Assembly (NCBI GenBank): GCA_002358965.1
Contig: DEPW01000045.1
Span: 11,520-22,463, forward strand
Source of the DNA: Bacteroidales bacterium UBA3382
GTDB taxonomy: Bacteria > Bacteroidota > Bacteroidia > Bacteroidales > UBA932
Reading direction: 5' to 3'
DNA: 10,944 nt
Made by a program: the position numbers and the translations under genes. Every line of letters starts with the position of its first letter. Positions within the stretch are counted from its first letter, which is position 1. Below, in pieces: positions 1-6,957 of this stretch. The notes under the pieces are model-generated. The model was not told the origin of the DNA, did no database searches, and was given only the letters and a program-made list of their open reading frames with translations.

Positions 1-93
1 CTTCCCGGCCACAGGCAGTTCGGACAGGTCGGTCCATCCCGGACAAGCCAGACGGACATCCGCAGAAATGACGCGCTGCACCACCGTCCTCAT
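1..93 (-). CDS. Partial N-terminus, probable D-aminoacyl-tRNA deacylase (dtd-like)
   Basis: Only the first 31 codons are in the window; the frame is open to the left edge. The protein starts MRTVVQRVISADV, which fits the start of D-aminoacyl-tRNA deacylases (M-R-x-V-V-Q-R-V-x-x-A-x-V). In that family this is the first beta strand of an enzyme that removes D-amino acids wrongly loaded on tRNA. The next residues (RLACPGWTDLSELPVAGK) do not match the short turn that normally leads to the I-G-x-G-L-L-V-L segment. Either there is an insertion, the protein is a divergent member, or the call is wrong. The ATG lies 4 bases after the stop of the radical SAM gene, so it is probably the next cistron of the same operon. 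A role in tRNA quality control would suit an operon containing pheT, but that link is inference. Confidence 0.5.
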   Translation of the reverse strand, partial: MRTVVQRVISADVRLACPGWTDLSELPVAGK

Positions 94-97
94 CCGC

Positions 98-862
98 CTA
101 TCCTCTTATCTGCACATTGAAACCTTCAGCTTCGAGCGGGGCGGCCACCTTCCTCATCTGCTCGACCGTGACCTTCGTAAGTCCGGTCTTCGGCGTATCG
201 CGGTCTATGGTATATAGCATGATTTCACGCGGCCTTACCCTGCGTACGATATCATACCACCGGTTAATCCTTTCCGCATCAAGCATGTCGTAACCCGAAC
301 CGTTGAAAAGTATGGACTGAAGTATGAAGTTTCCGTGAAAAGCCTCCATGCTTTCGAGTACTGTTCCGACAGAATACTCGCCTTGAGGACGGTTGACCGT
401 CTTTATTACTTCCAAATCCGGACTGTCAAGTTTGAGAATCGGATTGTCGACTTTCATAAGCGCCTCGCGGATTTCGGTTTTCCATGCCATCGTCGCATTC
501 GAAAGCACGGATATTTTCGCTTCCGGGAAATACCTGTCCCTCAATGCAACCGTCATATCCACTATCCGGGGAAAATCGGGATGCACCGTAGGCTCCCCAT
601 TACCCGAAAAAGTAATCGAATCCAAATGTTTGCCCGCCGAGGAAGATGCCTTGAGACTATCCTCCAGCGCTTTGGAAACCTGTTCGAACGACGGCAGCAC
701 CTTGTCCTGGCGGTGCTCCTCGTTCCATCCGCATTCGCAATAAATGCAGTTGAAATTGCAAAGTTTGCCATGCCGGGGCAACAGATTGACACCCAAAGAA
801 GTCCCGAGTCTCCGTGAAGAGACCGGTCCGAACACTATGTTTTCAAAAAGAGCCGTTGACAT
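98..862 (-). CDS. Radical SAM protein (254 aa)
   Basis: This is a radical S-adenosylmethionine enzyme of unknown substrate. The cluster motif CNFNCIYC (Cys35, Cys39, Cys42; C-x3-C-x2-C) would hold the [4Fe-4S] cluster that cleaves SAM. A glycine-rich SAM-binding segment, SGNGEPT, lies at about residues 86-92. The N-terminus FGPVSSRRLGTSLGVNLLP resembles the FGPVxSRRLGxSLG opening of COG0731-type radical SAM proteins. A fourth cysteine (Cys44) follows the motif directly. There is no second C-terminal cysteine cluster, so an extra Fe-S cluster of the SPASM type is unlikely. No signal peptide is seen, so it should be cytoplasmic. The ATG is 11 bases after the amidohydrolase stop with no clear ribosome binding site, which is usual in this phylum. 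The radical SAM assignment is secure; the substrate cannot be read from the sequence. Confidence 0.9.
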   Translation of the reverse strand: MSTALFENIVFGPVSSRRLGTSLGVNLLPRHGKLCNFNCIYCECGWNEEHRQDKVLPSFEQVSKALEDSLKASSSAGKHLDSITFSGNGEPTVHPDFPRIVDMTVALRDRYFPEAKISVLSNATMAWKTEIREALMKVDNPILKLDSPDLEVIKTVNRPQGEYSVGTVLESMEAFHGNFILQSILFNGSGYDMLDAERINRWYDIVRRVRPREIMLYTIDRDTPKTGLTKVTVEQMRKVAAPLEAEGFNVQIRG

Positions 863-873
863 CGTATCTGAAC

Positions 874-2073
874 TTATAATATCCTCACCGAAGAAGATTT
901 GTCTGTAAGACGCATGTGCGCCACATCAAAACACTCTATATTGACGATTCCAGGCTTCTTCCCGACCTCGAAAGAACCGAGCATATCGTCCTTTCCCAGG
1001 AATTCCGCTCCGTTGATTGTGGCCCAGCCGAGTATCTCCGCGAACGGTATTTCCGGGAAATGATCCTGGATGCATTTCATTTCGGCGACCATGCACAACT
1101 GGTCGTTGCTTGACAGCGAATCTGTACCTATGGTAATCCTAAGTCCATTTTCACGCATCAGGCCAAGAGGAGGCAATTGATTGTGTATGAATATGTTCGA
1201 CAAAGGACATATTGCAAAGTACGGAGAGCGCAGCCACTGCTTCGCATACTCTATGCTCTGCTGGTCTATCACCACATTGTGTACCAACAATATATTCCCT
1301 CTTATCGGAGAACGGAGGACCTTCCTGAGGTTGTCTATGAAATACATCAGCGCCGAATTGCCTGTAACCGGAGGCGTAGGGAGTCCCCTCCCTTTGTAAT
1401 TGTCGGCGAGTTCCCCGGTACCATGGCGTATGAGTTCCTCTTCCTGTCCGCTTTCCTGCGAATGATATGACAGGAAGCCGCTCTTGAGACCTGCCACGGA
1501 GGCTTCCCTCAACAACTCCGGACACATTGTATAGCATGAATGCGGAGTAGGTGCGGCATCCAGCCCGAGTTCTTCGGCTTCCGCAGCCAGTTCACGGGCC
1601 CCTTCCACGATAATGTCGGTTTCAGCCGGATCCGTACCGAAGACTTCCAGGAAAGTCCTGGTATATATTGGTGAATGCGCCTTGCATTCGAAACTCTCGT
1701 CGCAATTCGATATGTCTGCCATTGCGGATACTCCCTGGCGGTAAAGGCTGCGCATCTCGGTTTCCAAAGCGCCTATCCTTCCGTTTTTGTCCACACACTC
1801 GCGCAATGCATTGATCTGGTTAATGAAACCGGACATTCCGCTGCCTTTGGAAAAAGCACCTTTCAGGTGGGACAATTCAATGTGGCAGTGTGCGTTGGTA
1901 AAACCGGGCACTATCGCTCCGGGAAAATACTCCGCCACCGAAAGCGCAGGAGGGTTCAGTTCGCGCGCCGCTCCCATTTTCAATACATATCCCTCGTCAT
2001 CGGTCATGACATACCCGTCGCGGATAGGATCCGAAACGACAGGGAAGATATAATCGGATGTAAATATTCTCAT
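874..2073 (-). CDS. Amidohydrolase, TrzA/AtzA-type deaminase-like (399 aa)
   Basis: This is a metal-dependent hydrolase of the amidohydrolase superfamily, in the branch with cytosine deaminase, TrzA/AtzA and S-adenosylhomocysteine/aminofutalosine deaminases. The visible metal and active-site set is complete: HCH (His62, His64) after PGFTNA, His178 in TPHS, His204 and Glu207 in YHSQES, His265 in LVHN, and Asp318 in IGTDS. The H-x-x-E pair on strand 5 is typical of deaminases rather than ureases or dihydroorotases. The C-terminus GSFEVGKKPGIVNIE belongs to the small beta-sandwich seen in this family. Its length is slightly below the roughly 420-450 residues common in the branch. It starts 2 bases after the DUF4296 lipoprotein stop and is probably translationally coupled. 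The substrate, perhaps a purine, aminofutalosine or thioadenosine derivative, is not decided by the sequence. Confidence 0.88.
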   Translation of the reverse strand: MRIFTSDYIFPVVSDPIRDGYVMTDDEGYVLKMGAARELNPPALSVAEYFPGAIVPGFTNAHCHIELSHLKGAFSKGSGMSGFINQINALRECVDKNGRIGALETEMRSLYRQGVSAMADISNCDESFECKAHSPIYTRTFLEVFGTDPAETDIIVEGARELAAEAEELGLDAAPTPHSCYTMCPELLREASVAGLKSGFLSYHSQESGQEEELIRHGTGELADNYKGRGLPTPPVTGNSALMYFIDNLRKVLRSPIRGNILLVHNVVIDQQSIEYAKQWLRSPYFAICPLSNIFIHNQLPPLGLMRENGLRITIGTDSLSSNDQLCMVAEMKCIQDHFPEIPFAEILGWATINGAEFLGKDDMLGSFEVGKKPGIVNIECFDVAHMRLTDKSSSVRIL

Positions 2074-2075
2074 TT

Positions 2076-2717
2076 TCAGTCTACAACTAATTTCACTCTT
2101 TCATAAATCAACCTCGGAAGAGTATCCGTTTCCGTCACTTCGGAGGTATCACGGGCGGCTTTGAGCAACTCTCGAGCCATACTGTCCATATAAGCCGGGC
2201 AGAACACATATCCGGCCGTATCCCTGGCTGAAAAAAGCGTGTCCGTCAATATGCTTATTCCTCCAAGGCTGTCAACCGACAGCAGATCGGTAGTGTCGGA
2301 CAACAGATGGAAATATCCGATAGGAGGAAGGGAACTGATGATACTGTCAAGGATGAATCCCGACTTCCTTTCGCTATCGTCCGCGAGGATCGAGTCATTG
2401 ACTGCCTTCAGGCGTTTTTCCAATATCGAACGGCTCTTTTTCACCACCTTTACATACCTGTCGGAATCAAGCATGTAATAATCCAGGCTCTTGAGATAGT
2501 CTTCGCCGGTATAGCCGTACTTTTCGAAGACCTCGGCATATACGAGCGAGGTGTCCGTCATGCGAGCATATCTCTGATTCTGCTCGAACCACTGGTCCAC
2601 CATGAAAAGGTCAGCCGTGATTTCCGCCATGTCGCTGCGCGGGATGATACCCTTGCCGCTGCAAGAGGCAAGTACAAACACGGCCAAGGCCAATATGGCA
2701 TACACAGGGCGTCTCAT
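2076..2717 (-). CDS. DUF4296 lipoprotein (213 aa)
   Basis: This is a predicted lipoprotein of unknown function. The N-terminus has two arginines, a hydrophobic stretch at about residues 5-16 and the lipobox LASC with Cys19 as the lipidation site, so it should be exported and anchored in a membrane. The first half (about residues 22-110; segments IIPRSDMAEITADLFMVDQ and VYAEVFEKYGYTGEDY) fits the Bacteroidota family DUF4296. The second half, about residues 115-213, is rich in Asp, Ser and Thr and I cannot assign it to a fold. The start overlaps the end of pheT in ATGA, which implies coupled translation. The mature protein has a cysteine (in YVFCPAY) in addition to the lipidated one. I recall DUF4296 genes near lspA-ileS in other Bacteroidetes, so repeated association with tRNA synthetase genes may hint at ordinary operon packing rather than function. 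Confidence 0.85.
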   Translation of the reverse strand: MRRPVYAILALAVFVLASCSGKGIIPRSDMAEITADLFMVDQWFEQNQRYARMTDTSLVYAEVFEKYGYTGEDYLKSLDYYMLDSDRYVKVVKKSRSILEKRLKAVNDSILADDSERKSGFILDSIISSLPPIGYFHLLSDTTDLLSVDSLGGISILTDTLFSARDTAGYVFCPAYMDSMARELLKAARDTSEVTETDTLPRLIYERVKLVVD

Positions 2718-5176
2718 CTCAATTGCGCATCGAATTCCTTTTCAAAGGCTTTCACCATACCGTCCATGAACCGCTCGACATCGTTGTCCGTCAATGTCTT
2801 GTCAGCATCGCGAAGTACGAACGAAATAGCATATTGTTTCTTTCCTTGAGGAATCTTGTCTCCCCTGTACACGTCGAACAGGGTCATATGCCTGAGCAGT
2901 TTGCGCCCAGTCTTCAGGGCCACTTTGCGCATGTCTGCGAATGTGACGGATTCGTCAACGAGAAGGGCGAGATCCCTTCTGACTTCAGGGAACTTCGGAA
3001 GGGGCGAATACTTGATTTCATTCCTTCGGGCCAGCATCATCAGCGCATCGAAAGAGATTTCGGCGGCAAAGACAGGCTGCTTGATGCCGAACCCTTTCAA
3101 AACGGAAGGGCGCACCGTCCCCAGCACGGCCACCTGCCTTCCCTGTACGGAATAGGAAAGTCCTTCGGAAAAGATGTCGGCAGGAGCCGGAGAGTATTCG
3201 AACGAATATATCTCTGCTCCAAGTCGTCTGACAATCAGCTCCACATAGCCTTTCAACATGAAACAATCGCTCTTTTCCGCCGGGGAACACCATGATTTTT
3301 CAGTCGTTCCCGTGACAAACAGGGCCAGTGCCTTATGTTCGTCAATGTCTTCGACATGTTCGATCCGTTCCCGCTTCTTCGAGTACACCGATCCGAATTC
3401 ATACAGGCGCATGCATGATGTCTGCCTGTTGATGTTGTGCGCTATCACTTCGAATCCGCCGAAAAGCAGACTCTGGCGCATCACATTCAGTTCCGAGCTC
3501 AAAGGGTTGAGGACCAAGACCGATCTTCCTTCAGGAAAGGATTCCGACTTGGAATAATACTCGCCTTTCGTCAGCGAATTGTTCATGATTTCCCTGAAAC
3601 CGTTCGAAGTCAGCAACTCCGATACGACTTCGGAAACCCTCTCCTGGCAATTGTCCACTGTAGAAGTCGCTGCAATCCTCACCCTTTCCGGAAAATCCAC
3701 ATTGTCATAACCGTAAATGCGGAGTATTTCCTCGACCACATCGCATTCGCGTGTCACATCCACTCTGTAGGACGGCACTTCCACCGTAACTCCTGAAAAT
3801 GCGCCGCTTACATCGTATGTCTTGTCAAGCACCTTGAATTCAAGAGCTTCCAGTATGGCGAGCATGGCACCCGCCCCGAGCGGTTTGCCTATCAGGCTTT
3901 CCATCCTCTTGAAATCGAGCTCCACAGTATTCCTGCGGATATCTCCGGAAAACTCCCTGACGATATCGCCGTCGATGCTGCCTCCGGCAATATCGAGAAC
4001 GAGCATCGCCGCCCTCTTGGCAGCATAATCGGTCAGGAACGGATCGGCCCCTCTCTCGTAACGGAATGAGGCGTCCGTCTTCAGTCCATGCCTTTTCGAG
4101 CTCTTCCTTACGGATACGGGATTGAAATATGCGCTCTCTATGAAAATATCCGTGGTCCCTTCGCTTATTCCCGAAAACTCGCCGCCGAAGACTCCTGCAA
4201 GGCACATCGGCTTTACGGCGTCGCAGATCATCAGGTCCTCGGCCGAAAGCGTCCTCTCGACGCCGTCGAGCGTGACGAATTTTTCCCCTTCACAGGCACG
4301 GCGTACAACGATTTTCCCTCCTTCGACTTTTCCAAGATCGAAAGCATGCATCGGAAGCCCGGCTTCGAGCATTACGAAATTGGTTATGTCCACTATATTG
4401 TTTATCGGACGCAGCCCGACGGAAAGCAGGCGCTTCTTCAGCCATTCCGGAGACTCGCCGACTCTGATGCCGCGCAAGGTTATGCCGGAATAACGCGGCG
4501 CCCCGTCGGGAGCCTGCACCTCTATCTTCGTTCCATCACCTTCGCCGGTCGTGAATGACGAAACATCGGGCACTGTCATTGCCGCCGCGCGCCCGTGCGT
4601 CTTCAGCCAGGCGTACAGGTCTCTCGCCACTCCTATATGCGAAGCCGCATCTATCCTGTTAGGTGTAAGGCCTATTTCGAAGACCGCATCAGTTTCGAGA
4701 CCGAGATAGTCCTTGGCCGGAGTCCCCGGTACCGCATCGTCGGACAGCACCATGATACCGTCGTGCGACGACCCTATGCCGAGTTCGTCCTCCGCGCATA
4801 TCATTCCGAAAGACTCGACGCCCCTTATCTTCGACTTCTTTATCTTGAATTCGGTCCCGTCTTCGGCCGGAAGCCTTGCGCCTATCCTCGCAAGGAACAC
4901 CTTTTGACCGGCAGCCACATTGGCAGCTCCCCAAACGACCTGCAACGGTTCGCCTTCGCCTACGGAGACCTTCGTCACATGAAGGTGGTCCGAATCAGGA
5001 TGATCGGTACATTCAAGGACTTCTGCCACCACTACGCCTTCAAGTCCGCCCTTTACCGGTTCGACATATTCCAAAGCTTCGACCTCGAGTCCCGTAGAAG
5101 TAAGGACACGGGCTATTTCTTCCGGATTCAGCTCCGTCGAAATGTATTCTTTCAGCCAACTGTATGAAATCTTCAT
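2714..5176 (-). CDS. pheT: Phenylalanyl-tRNA synthetase beta subunit
   Basis: This is the beta chain of the alpha2-beta2 enzyme that attaches phenylalanine to tRNA(Phe) in the cytoplasm; it holds the editing site and much of the tRNA contact. At 820 residues it is the usual bacterial length. Domains in order: an N-terminal segment; an EMAP/OB-type tRNA-binding domain at about 40-155 (DHPDSDHLHVTKV); the B3/B4 editing domain at about 215-400 (NNIVDITNFVMLEAGLPMHA, then HGLKTDASFRYERGADP); B5 at about 410-485; a catalytic-like core module (EEILRIYGYDNV onward); and a C-terminal FDX-ACB anticodon-binding domain at about 725-818 (FPEVRRDLALLVD). It starts 12 bases after ftsY. The alpha-subunit gene pheS is not adjacent, although pheS-pheT is a common arrangement in other bacteria. 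The ORF is intact. Confidence 0.98.
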   Translation of the reverse strand: MKISYSWLKEYISTELNPEEIARVLTSTGLEVEALEYVEPVKGGLEGVVVAEVLECTDHPDSDHLHVTKVSVGEGEPLQVVWGAANVAAGQKVFLARIGARLPAEDGTEFKIKKSKIRGVESFGMICAEDELGIGSSHDGIMVLSDDAVPGTPAKDYLGLETDAVFEIGLTPNRIDAASHIGVARDLYAWLKTHGRAAAMTVPDVSSFTTGEGDGTKIEVQAPDGAPRYSGITLRGIRVGESPEWLKKRLLSVGLRPINNIVDITNFVMLEAGLPMHAFDLGKVEGGKIVVRRACEGEKFVTLDGVERTLSAEDLMICDAVKPMCLAGVFGGEFSGISEGTTDIFIESAYFNPVSVRKSSKRHGLKTDASFRYERGADPFLTDYAAKRAAMLVLDIAGGSIDGDIVREFSGDIRRNTVELDFKRMESLIGKPLGAGAMLAILEALEFKVLDKTYDVSGAFSGVTVEVPSYRVDVTRECDVVEEILRIYGYDNVDFPERVRIAATSTVDNCQERVSEVVSELLTSNGFREIMNNSLTKGEYYSKSESFPEGRSVLVLNPLSSELNVMRQSLLFGGFEVIAHNINRQTSCMRLYEFGSVYSKKRERIEHVEDIDEHKALALFVTGTTEKSWCSPAEKSDCFMLKGYVELIVRRLGAEIYSFEYSPAPADIFSEGLSYSVQGRQVAVLGTVRPSVLKGFGIKQPVFAAEISFDALMMLARRNEIKYSPLPKFPEVRRDLALLVDESVTFADMRKVALKTGRKLLRHMTLFDVYRGDKIPQGKKQYAISFVLRDADKTLTDNDVERFMDGMVKAFEKEFDAQLR

Positions 5177-5188
5177 ATCTCAAATCTG

Positions 5189-6133
5189 TTATTTGTCTTT
5201 AATATCGTCTACCGAAAATATCGAGTTGATGAATTCGCGTCTATCGAACACCTTCAGGTCGTCTATGCCCTCGCCCACACCGACAAACTTGACAGGCACC
5301 TTGAAACGGTCGACGATGCCGATTACGACGCCGCCTTTGGCAGTACCGTCGAGTTTGGTTATCGCCAGCGCCGTTATATCCGTCGCCTTGGCGAATTCCT
5401 GGGCCTGGACATAGGCATTCTGTCCGGTGGAGCCGTCCAGGACAAGCAACACTTCATGGGGAGCATCCGGGACCACCTTCCTCATCACATTGCGGATCTT
5501 CGTCAGCTCGTTCATGAGGTTTACCTTGTTGTGCAACCTTCCGGCGGTATCGACAAGCACCACATCCGTTCCTTTGGCTACCGCCGACTTGACGGTATCA
5601 TAGGCCACCGAGGCGGGATCCGCCCCCATGGCCTGCTTGACTATGTCCACGCCGGCGCGTTCAGCCCATATCGTCAGCTGATCCACGGCCGCAGCCCTGA
5701 AAGTATCGGCAGCACCGAGCATCACGCTCTTGCCCTGGGACTTGAGCATCGATGCCAACTTGCCTATGGTAGTGGTCTTTCCCACACCGTTGACACCCAC
5801 TACCATAATCACATACGGTTTTTTCGAAAAGTCGAAAGGCTCGATCTTTTCGTCTTCGGAAGCGTCCGAGGAGACATTGAGAAGAGAGAAGATTTCACCT
5901 CTGACGATTTCCGCCAGCTCCTTGAGATTGGTATATTTTTCCTTATGGACCCTGTCCTCGATGCTGTCTATCACCTTCATCGTGGTATCGACTCCCATGT
6001 CTGAAGCGATGAGCGCCTCCTCGATCGCATCCAGCACATCGTCGTCTATGACGGACTTGCCGAGAATCGCCTTTGACAGTTTGGAGAAGAACCCCTCTTT
6101 GGTCTTCTTCATCCCTTTATCGAATATACCCAT
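5189..6133 (-). CDS. ftsY: Signal recognition particle receptor FtsY
   Basis: This is the SRP receptor GTPase, which docks ribosome-SRP-nascent chain complexes at the inner membrane and hands them to the Sec translocon. The N domain covers about residues 1-95, followed by the G domain. GTPase motifs are all present: G1 GVNGVGKTT at 113-121, DTFRAAA at 143-149, DTAGR at 195-199, TKLDG at 259-263, and the closing GVGEGIDDL at 285-293. At 314 residues it is short because it lacks the long acidic A domain of E. coli FtsY, as in many Bacteroidetes and Gram-positive bacteria. The N-terminus MGIFDKGMKKTKEGFFSKL is basic and amphipathic and could contact the membrane. It follows a terminator and its own promoter element, so it probably heads the operon that continues into pheT. 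Confidence 0.97.
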   Translation of the reverse strand: MGIFDKGMKKTKEGFFSKLSKAILGKSVIDDDVLDAIEEALIASDMGVDTTMKVIDSIEDRVHKEKYTNLKELAEIVRGEIFSLLNVSSDASEDEKIEPFDFSKKPYVIMVVGVNGVGKTTTIGKLASMLKSQGKSVMLGAADTFRAAAVDQLTIWAERAGVDIVKQAMGADPASVAYDTVKSAVAKGTDVVLVDTAGRLHNKVNLMNELTKIRNVMRKVVPDAPHEVLLVLDGSTGQNAYVQAQEFAKATDITALAITKLDGTAKGGVVIGIVDRFKVPVKFVGVGEGIDDLKVFDRREFINSIFSVDDIKDK

Positions 6134-6158
6134 ATATCAGCTATTAATCAACAATCCG

Positions 6159-6166
6159 CAAATATA
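6159..6166 (-). promoter_or_regulatory. Candidate promoter -7 element for ftsY
   Basis: On the minus strand the sequence reads TATATTTG, an exact match to the Bacteroidota -7 consensus TAnnTTTG, 25 bases before the ftsY ATG and downstream of the DUF4295 terminator. I see no matching -33 TTTG at the usual 19-21 base distance, only a TTG 13 bases upstream. The position between a terminator and a gene start supports a real promoter giving a leader of roughly 20 bases. Confidence 0.55.
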
Positions 6167-6200
6167 ATCATTTTAACGACAATACGCCATAGGCGATTAC

Positions 6201-6231
6201 TAAAAATGAAGGCGGCCCCTTGGCCGCCTTC
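6201..6231 (-). terminator. Intrinsic terminator after the rpmB-rpmG-DUF4295 operon
   Basis: A perfect 10-bp GC-rich stem has arms at 6208-6217 and 6222-6231 and a 4-base loop. Reading the minus strand, it is followed by ATTTTTA (6201-6207). It lies 30 bases after the DUF4295 stop codon. The T tract is only on the minus-strand side, so the terminator acts on transcripts coming from rpmB. The short T run (five) may allow some read-through into ftsY. Confidence 0.85.
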
Positions 6232-6261
6232 AAGTAAACTGTCGGTCTCGATTACCGTGTC

Positions 6262-6420
6262 CTATTTCTTGGCGAAAAATTCTTTCACCTGATCGGTTGG
6301 CACGAGCTCTTCTTTGAACATGTATGCGCCGGTCTTAGGCGATTTGTCCATGCGGATGCATTTGATCACATTCTTGTTGTTGCTTCCTTTCGCAAATGTT
6401 GCGACTGCTTTCTTTGCCAT
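6262..6420 (-). CDS. DUF4295 family small protein (52 aa)
   Basis: This small basic protein starts MAKKAVATFAKGSNNKN and ends KEFFAKK. It matches the short DUF4295 family found in Bacteroidota next to rpmG. The gene runs from the ATG at 6418-6420 to a TAG at 6262-6264 and starts 17 bases after rpmG. It has 12 lysines in 52 residues, an N-terminus nearly the same as that of L33 (MAKKA), and no signal peptide or membrane segment. Family function is not established. Its position as the last cistron of an rpmB-rpmG operon and its charge suggest a ribosome-associated protein, which is inference. It holds a single cysteine (Cys21), so it is unlikely to bind zinc alone. Confidence 0.92.
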   Translation of the reverse strand: MAKKAVATFAKGSNNKNVIKCIRMDKSPKTGAYMFKEELVPTDQVKEFFAKK

Positions 6421-6437
6421 ACTTTAAAAAGTTTTAA

Positions 6438-6626
6438 TTATTTAATCTCACGGTGAAGAGTCACTTTCTTCAGGAACGGATTGTATTTCCTGCGCTCGAG
6501 ACGCTGTGTAGTATTCTTCTTGTTTTTGGTAGTAATATACCTCGAAATGCCAGGGACGCCCGTGGCCTTCTGTTCGGTGCACTCCAAAATCACCTGAACC
6601 CTGTTACCTTTAGCTTTCTTTGCCAT
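6438..6626 (-). CDS. rpmG: 50S ribosomal protein L33
   Basis: This is a large-subunit protein located near the E site. At 62 residues and highly basic, with the segments NRVQVILECTEQ, SRYITTKNKKNTTQRLERRKY and a C-terminus NPFLKKVTLHREIK, it is a standard L33. It has only one cysteine (Cys16), so the two C-x-x-C pairs of zinc-binding L33 are missing and this is the zinc-independent form. It starts 11 bases after rpmB, in the same transcript. Confidence 0.97.
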   Translation of the reverse strand: MAKKAKGNRVQVILECTEQKATGVPGISRYITTKNKKNTTQRLERRKYNPFLKKVTLHREIK

Positions 6627-6637
6627 AGCCCATTAAA

Positions 6638-6880
6638 TTAAATGTTTTTAACATAACCTTTTCTCTGAGCCTCTTTCAAAGTAGCGGCCAGACCGTTCTT
6701 GCAGATGGTCCTGTAACCCTTGCAAGAAACCTTCATTGTGATGAACCTCTGTTCCTCTTCGGACCAGAACCTCTTGGTCCTCAGATTCAGGGCGAATTCA
6801 CGCTTTGTGCGTCTTTTGGAGTGGGAAACATTGTTTCCTATCATCCTCTTTCTTCCAGTTATTTGACAAACTCTTGCCAT
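6638..6880 (-). CDS. rpmB: 50S ribosomal protein L28
   Basis: This is a large-subunit protein that joins late in assembly. It has 80 residues, starts MARVCQITGRKRMIGNNVSHS and contains KRRTKREFALNLRTKRFW, both typical of L28. Cysteines occur at 5, 53 and 60 but not as C-x-x-C pairs, so this is the non-zinc form, matching its L33 partner. It is the first gene of the rpmB-rpmG-DUF4295 operon, with a promoter 41-73 bases upstream of the ATG. No Shine-Dalgarno sequence is visible in the AT-rich leader. Confidence 0.98.
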   Translation of the reverse strand: MARVCQITGRKRMIGNNVSHSKRRTKREFALNLRTKRFWSEEEQRFITMKVSCKGYRTICKNGLAATLKEAQRKGYVKNI

Positions 6881-6915
6881 GTCAGTATCTTTTTATTTTA
6901 TTATTCAAAAATCAG

Positions 6916-6933
6916 GGGCTGCAAAATTAGCCC
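6916..6933 (-). repeat. Inverted repeat over the rpmB -7 element
   Basis: The plus strand reads GGGCTGCAAAATTAGCCC: arms GGGCT and AGCCC around an 8-base centre that overlaps the TAATTTTG promoter element. It could be a protein-binding operator or, read as RNA from lepB, a weak hairpin followed by TGATTTTTG that ends lepB transcription. The stem is only 5 bp, so either role is uncertain. Confidence 0.35.
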
Positions 6934-6953
6934 GTTTCTAACTAAAAAACAAA
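6922..6953 (-). promoter_or_regulatory. Bacteroidota-type promoter for rpmB operon
   Basis: On the minus strand, TTTG (6950-6953) is followed after exactly 20 bases by TAATTTTG (6922-6929). This matches the known Bacteroidota -33/-7 consensus (TTTG, 19-21 bases, TAnnTTTG) at every defined position. It begins four bases after the lepB stop codon and would give rpmB a leader of about 30-35 bases. The -7 element sits inside the inverted repeat described separately. Confidence 0.8.
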
Positions 6954-6957
6954 TTTT

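Noticed and set aside
335..817. Long open frames on the plus strand opposite the radical SAM gene, and similar ones opposite pheT, ftsY, lepB and infC
   Set aside because: They are the reverse side of clear conserved genes, have low-complexity or arginine/serine-rich translations, and match no family I recognise.
6185..6195. Small inverted repeat CGCC-ATA-GGCG between the terminator and ftsY
   Set aside because: Only 4 bp with a 3-base loop; too short to call an operator or terminator without conservation data.
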